Origin: Cacajao melanocephalus
Taxonomy: Eukaryota > Chordata > Mammalia > Primates > Pitheciidae
Assembly: GCA_963573385.1 (NCBI GenBank)
Contig: CAUYLG010013797.1
Location: forward strand, 1 to 64,000
Direction: 5' to 3'
DNA length: 64,000 nucleotides
Part shown: in pieces, positions 60,430 to 64,000 of the stretch
How positions within the stretch are numbered: position 1 is the first letter of the stretch
How the letters are laid out: every line of letters starts with the position of its first letter
Notes under the pieces: model-generated
Told to the model about the DNA's origin: nothing
What the model saw: only the letters and a program-made list of their open reading frames with translations
The model's database searches: none
Program-made: the position numbers and the translations under genes

Positions 60430-63400
60430 TTAACAAATTATGTACATTTCACTGTGTCAGGTTTTCTTAGGATTTTATTAATACCCTGTCACTTCATATA
60501 TACCGCCCATTGCACTATTTTTGTTTCCTGCAATGTTTGTGGCTTTGTTACCTCAAGTTAAAAAGTAGAAAGACTTCACTCTACGGTTGTTTAATGTTTG
60601 TGCAAACAAAATAGCAGCTGTTTCTCCTACTGAATGCAGAAACATTAAGCAACTGTAGAAGGAAGGGAGGGCTCTCCCTGTAGAACAGGGCCTCCGATTG
60701 GGGAATTTATTATGGACGTTGTACAATGAAAAAAAGCAGCACTAGCAAATCTAGAACTTTTGCCCAAAAAGTTAGTACTGCTGTTATGAATAAGTACTGG
60801 GAAACAATGCAGGCATAAAAATATTCACCGCGCAGTTCAGGATTTAATGAGTGGATGTTAGCCCTTCACTGCACTTGATCAAATCACAAAAGCTCTTCAT
60901 GTGGTTCATAAACTCACTTGTTGCCCAGGCTCCAACCTCACGGGCCTTCTTTCAGTTCTCAGATGAACAAACTCCTTCCATGCTATTCCATCTTCCTGGC
61001 TAGCGCTTACTCTTACTTCGGGTTTCACCCTGAAATGTTACTTTTTAGGTCTGTCTTGACGCTTGCCCTTCACAACATTTTCATTTGGATATTCATGTCT
61101 GTCATTTATACTGTCTAGTAACCTGAAGAGGGCAGCTGGGCACACAGTAGGTACTTAAATTATTTGTTGAAATATTCAGTCTGCTCAGGGCAGAGAGACC
61201 TATTACATTACTGGCCTTATTTAGATGAAAATTTTTAGAAATTATTTTCTGGTGGAAGCAGACCATGGGGAAACAAAGCAAAAGCTACATACCGGTGTGA
61301 GGGAGACAGACGCATCAGGGGTCCATTGCAGGCTGTTGTATGGAAAGTAGTTTCCATCTGATGCTCTAGAATAGACACTCTACTACAAGATTAGTTCCAT
61401 TTATTTCAACATTCATTTTTCCCACTAAAGGTAGTATGAAAATTATTCCTCCTGTCCTTTTTCTGAAAACTTTTAAACATAAGGTTGATCTGGAACCCTT
61501 GTCACTCAAATAATGTTTTGGTTTGAAGCCCATCTTTAACATCTGAGTAATTTTTCTTCAATTCTAATAAAAACCTTTGGGCAGATCCATGTGATTGAAG
61601 TAAACTTCTTAAGTTGAAGTAATTATGAACCGCAGAGAACAAGATTATTTTCCAAATCTGATATCTTTACAACAGAGGTGTTACAGTTTTTTTGGTGAGG
61701 GGGTTAAGGAGTGGAAAGTTTAATAGAAGAAAAAGAGGAGAGCAGCTCCTTGTGAGAGAGACAGACATCTGAAAAAAAAAGGGATGTTACTCATGCTAAG
61801 TCAAGAGGCTTTCCCTTAAAATTTCTCAGAAAATAGAAGTTTATATTTGGCAAATGGGATTAACAAACTGAGAAAATGGGGAACAGCTGTCACATTATCA
61901 TAACACTTGAAGACTTTTAAGAAAGAGTGGTTCTAGGATGGGCTTGCACACCTGATCGAGCCCCTGTAACTTACAAAATTGCCTGTAATTTGAACTTTGG
62001 CCATCAAAGCCCTGGACTGTTATGTTTCCTCTTCCTCACTTTGCTATCAAAGGTGAGATCTTAACCAATCAACTGGTTCTTTGGAAGTGAGTGGAGCCCA
62101 TTCCATCTGTGAAGTCAAGTAATAGAAGTGGGTAAGACAATGGCTGGGTCATAATTTCTGCTTGTTGGTTTGAGCATGGGGCCATCAGCACCTTTCACTT
62201 CATCTTTGAAACTATGGATCTGAGACACATGATCCACGTGTTTATCTGACTTGCCTTGTACCTCCTGCCCCTGAAAGTATTCTGCTGGGTCCCTGGAGCC
62301 TCTTCTGGGTAGTGGCAGTTTCTTGTCTGGTTGCTTCTCAGGTGCTGGAGTCAGGACCTGGCACAGAGCAACAAGCATTTCTGCAGGCAGGTCCCACCTG
62401 TGTCAGACTACATGTTTAATACTAAAAGCCTGATGTTATCCTAACTCCAGGCTGACATGGCTTGAAGTGCCTTTTGGAGGTATTTGGTGCTATTCTTCTA
62501 GGAGCTATGTGGTTTTCTAGGAACTTGAGGCTAACTGCAGTCAAATGATAGGCATTTCCAAAATAAAACCTTTTGGACCTAAGTGTTGGAGGTGGGATGC
62601 AGACTTTGGATGGTCTTAATGCTCAGATTCTGGGTCTGCTTTCTACATAAAGCTCACACGTCACTGTGGGTCAAGCAGAAATGCTTCTCATTCTTAGATA
62701 AACTGTTCTGACACTTTTTTCTAAGAAGGCAGAAAGAAGAGATATATGACTTCTCATAGTTAGAAAATAGTTTCCCCCATCCCCCTGACCTCCACTACTT
62801 CCAGGATTTGATTTTTGTTAAAACTTGACATAGGGCCTGCAGCCAAGAACCAGAATTTGGGATCCTGAATATACTGTGAAAGCTGCTGGACTGTATTTGT
62901 TCAGCTTCTCCAGGGTGATGGAACTGAATGGCTTTCTCTCCAAGTGTTACCAGACACTCAAGCAAGACCTATGGTTCAGTTATATGTGTCCCTGAGGAGG
63001 GTACGATTTTGTATGGCACAGCAGTTTTTATGCATGAGAGCTCTTGACGTAACAGCATTTTTAAAACCAGCCATCTAATTAAAATATCTCACTGTAAAGA
63101 AATACCTTATTTATAAATCTGGATTTTCTGATATAAGGTATCGCTCATCTGGAAATGAAACATGTAAACTGGCCACTTAGATCGCAAGACACAAACAGGG
63201 AGGGGGGCCATCAAGACTGTTTACATTGTTCTGCAATTTTAGCTTAATACTCCATGAAAATATGGGATCTAAAATACTAGAGAAGGAGTAGGTAATAAAA
63301 GTAGGAATCCAGTGTCTCTGTCCAGCTGATCATTCTTTCTATAAGATTCTCATAGAAGTAAAGACAGGGTGGTAACAAAGGAAAGCAAAGTACCATCTTA

Positions 63401-64000
63401 CAGTCATCGGGGTTTGTGCTCCAGCCACCGCAGCAGAACTCTGGGTAGCTGGGTGGAGCATCTGGCCTGACCTAGACCCTTACAAAGTCTTACCTCACCA
63501 ATCTCCAGCTGTAGCTGACTCCCAAGAGGAGTGAGCGGAGAGCACCATGGTGTTGGCTGCCCCAGGACCTCTTACTGCTCCAGCCTCTGAGAGTACCCTG
63601 TAGCATACTGTGAACTCACAAGAATAACCTAGTTCCACCAGATCAGACCATTTTAACACAAACACCAACAGCCAAGGAAGGATGACTGGGAGAGAGAGAG
63701 GAAGAAGCAGGCACTCTCTTATTAGGAATGAGTGGAACTGATGGGAAGAGTAGTATTTTAACTCTCTGGTCTGTTTTGTCAAATACAGAAGGATTAGCTT
63801 CGTTCTGAAGAGCACACAGGAGTGAGCTTCTGGCTCATGATGGAACTGTGTGTACAGAACTGTCCAAAGATGGACCAGCCTGTCTCTAGAGGTAGAGAGT
63901 TCCTTGTTGTCCCGGAATTTCCAAGATGGCCTGAGCCTCAACTTTACAGGTGGGGCCTTAGAAGAGGGGCTGGCACATTGGCTGGGGACCCAATTCTATT
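60430..64000. other. Downstream flank, mostly non-repetitive
   Basis: I recognise no Alu, L1 or LTR here. Two minus-strand open frames of 87 and 148 codons (62115-62378 and 63495-63941) are listed among the findings; neither has a family I know. From memory, the neighbour on this side is UGGT2, transcribed toward DNAJC3, but no UGGT2 coding sequence is visible. Confidence 0.45.

Overview
The window is primate, almost certainly human, genomic DNA. It is dense in Alu, L1 and LTR insertions, and the only protein-coding gene I can support is split by GT-AG introns. The exons translate, with every junction in frame, into DNAJC3 (P58IPK), the ER-luminal TPR/J-domain co-chaperone of BiP; in human this gene lies on chromosome 13q32. 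The chromosome is recalled, not derived here.

The window opens in the intron before codon 65. Ten coding exons follow on the + strand: 7289-7413, 9205-9279, 26812-26964, 29139-29320, 29776-29895, 35910-36015, 36100-36220, 49900-50032, 50965-51113 and 54932-55089. They are exons 3-12 if the gene has its usual 12 exons. They encode residues 65-504: the later part of TPR1, TPR2-TPR9, the J domain with an intact HPD triad, and the glycine/phenylalanine-rich C-terminus. The signal peptide and first exons lie upstream. A long 3' UTR follows, with several AATAAA signals between 56.2 and 58.8 kb.

The introns hold most of the sequence. Intron 2 has L1 pieces in both orientations, an antisense Alu and an MST/THE1-type solo LTR. 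Intron 4 (17.5 kb) holds a nest: an old antisense L1 split by a near full-length antisense L1, itself carrying a class-II-like solo LTR and three Alus. Intron 7 holds an internally deleted antisense L1 and a packed run of antisense Alus. Intron 9 holds further antisense L1 and Alu copies and old LTR-like sequence. Introns 5, 6, 8, 10 and 11 are shorter. Most L1s and about two thirds of the Alus are antisense to the gene.

Downstream of the gene (58.8-64 kb) the sequence is mostly non-repetitive. It contains a striking 79-bp-arm inverted repeat at 59912-60089 with an extra inverted copy of its loop, an Alu inserted at its edge, and two minus-strand open frames that I cannot assign. No RNA gene, CRISPR array or bacterial-type operon is present. 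I found no new biological system; the most unusual object is the inverted repeat.
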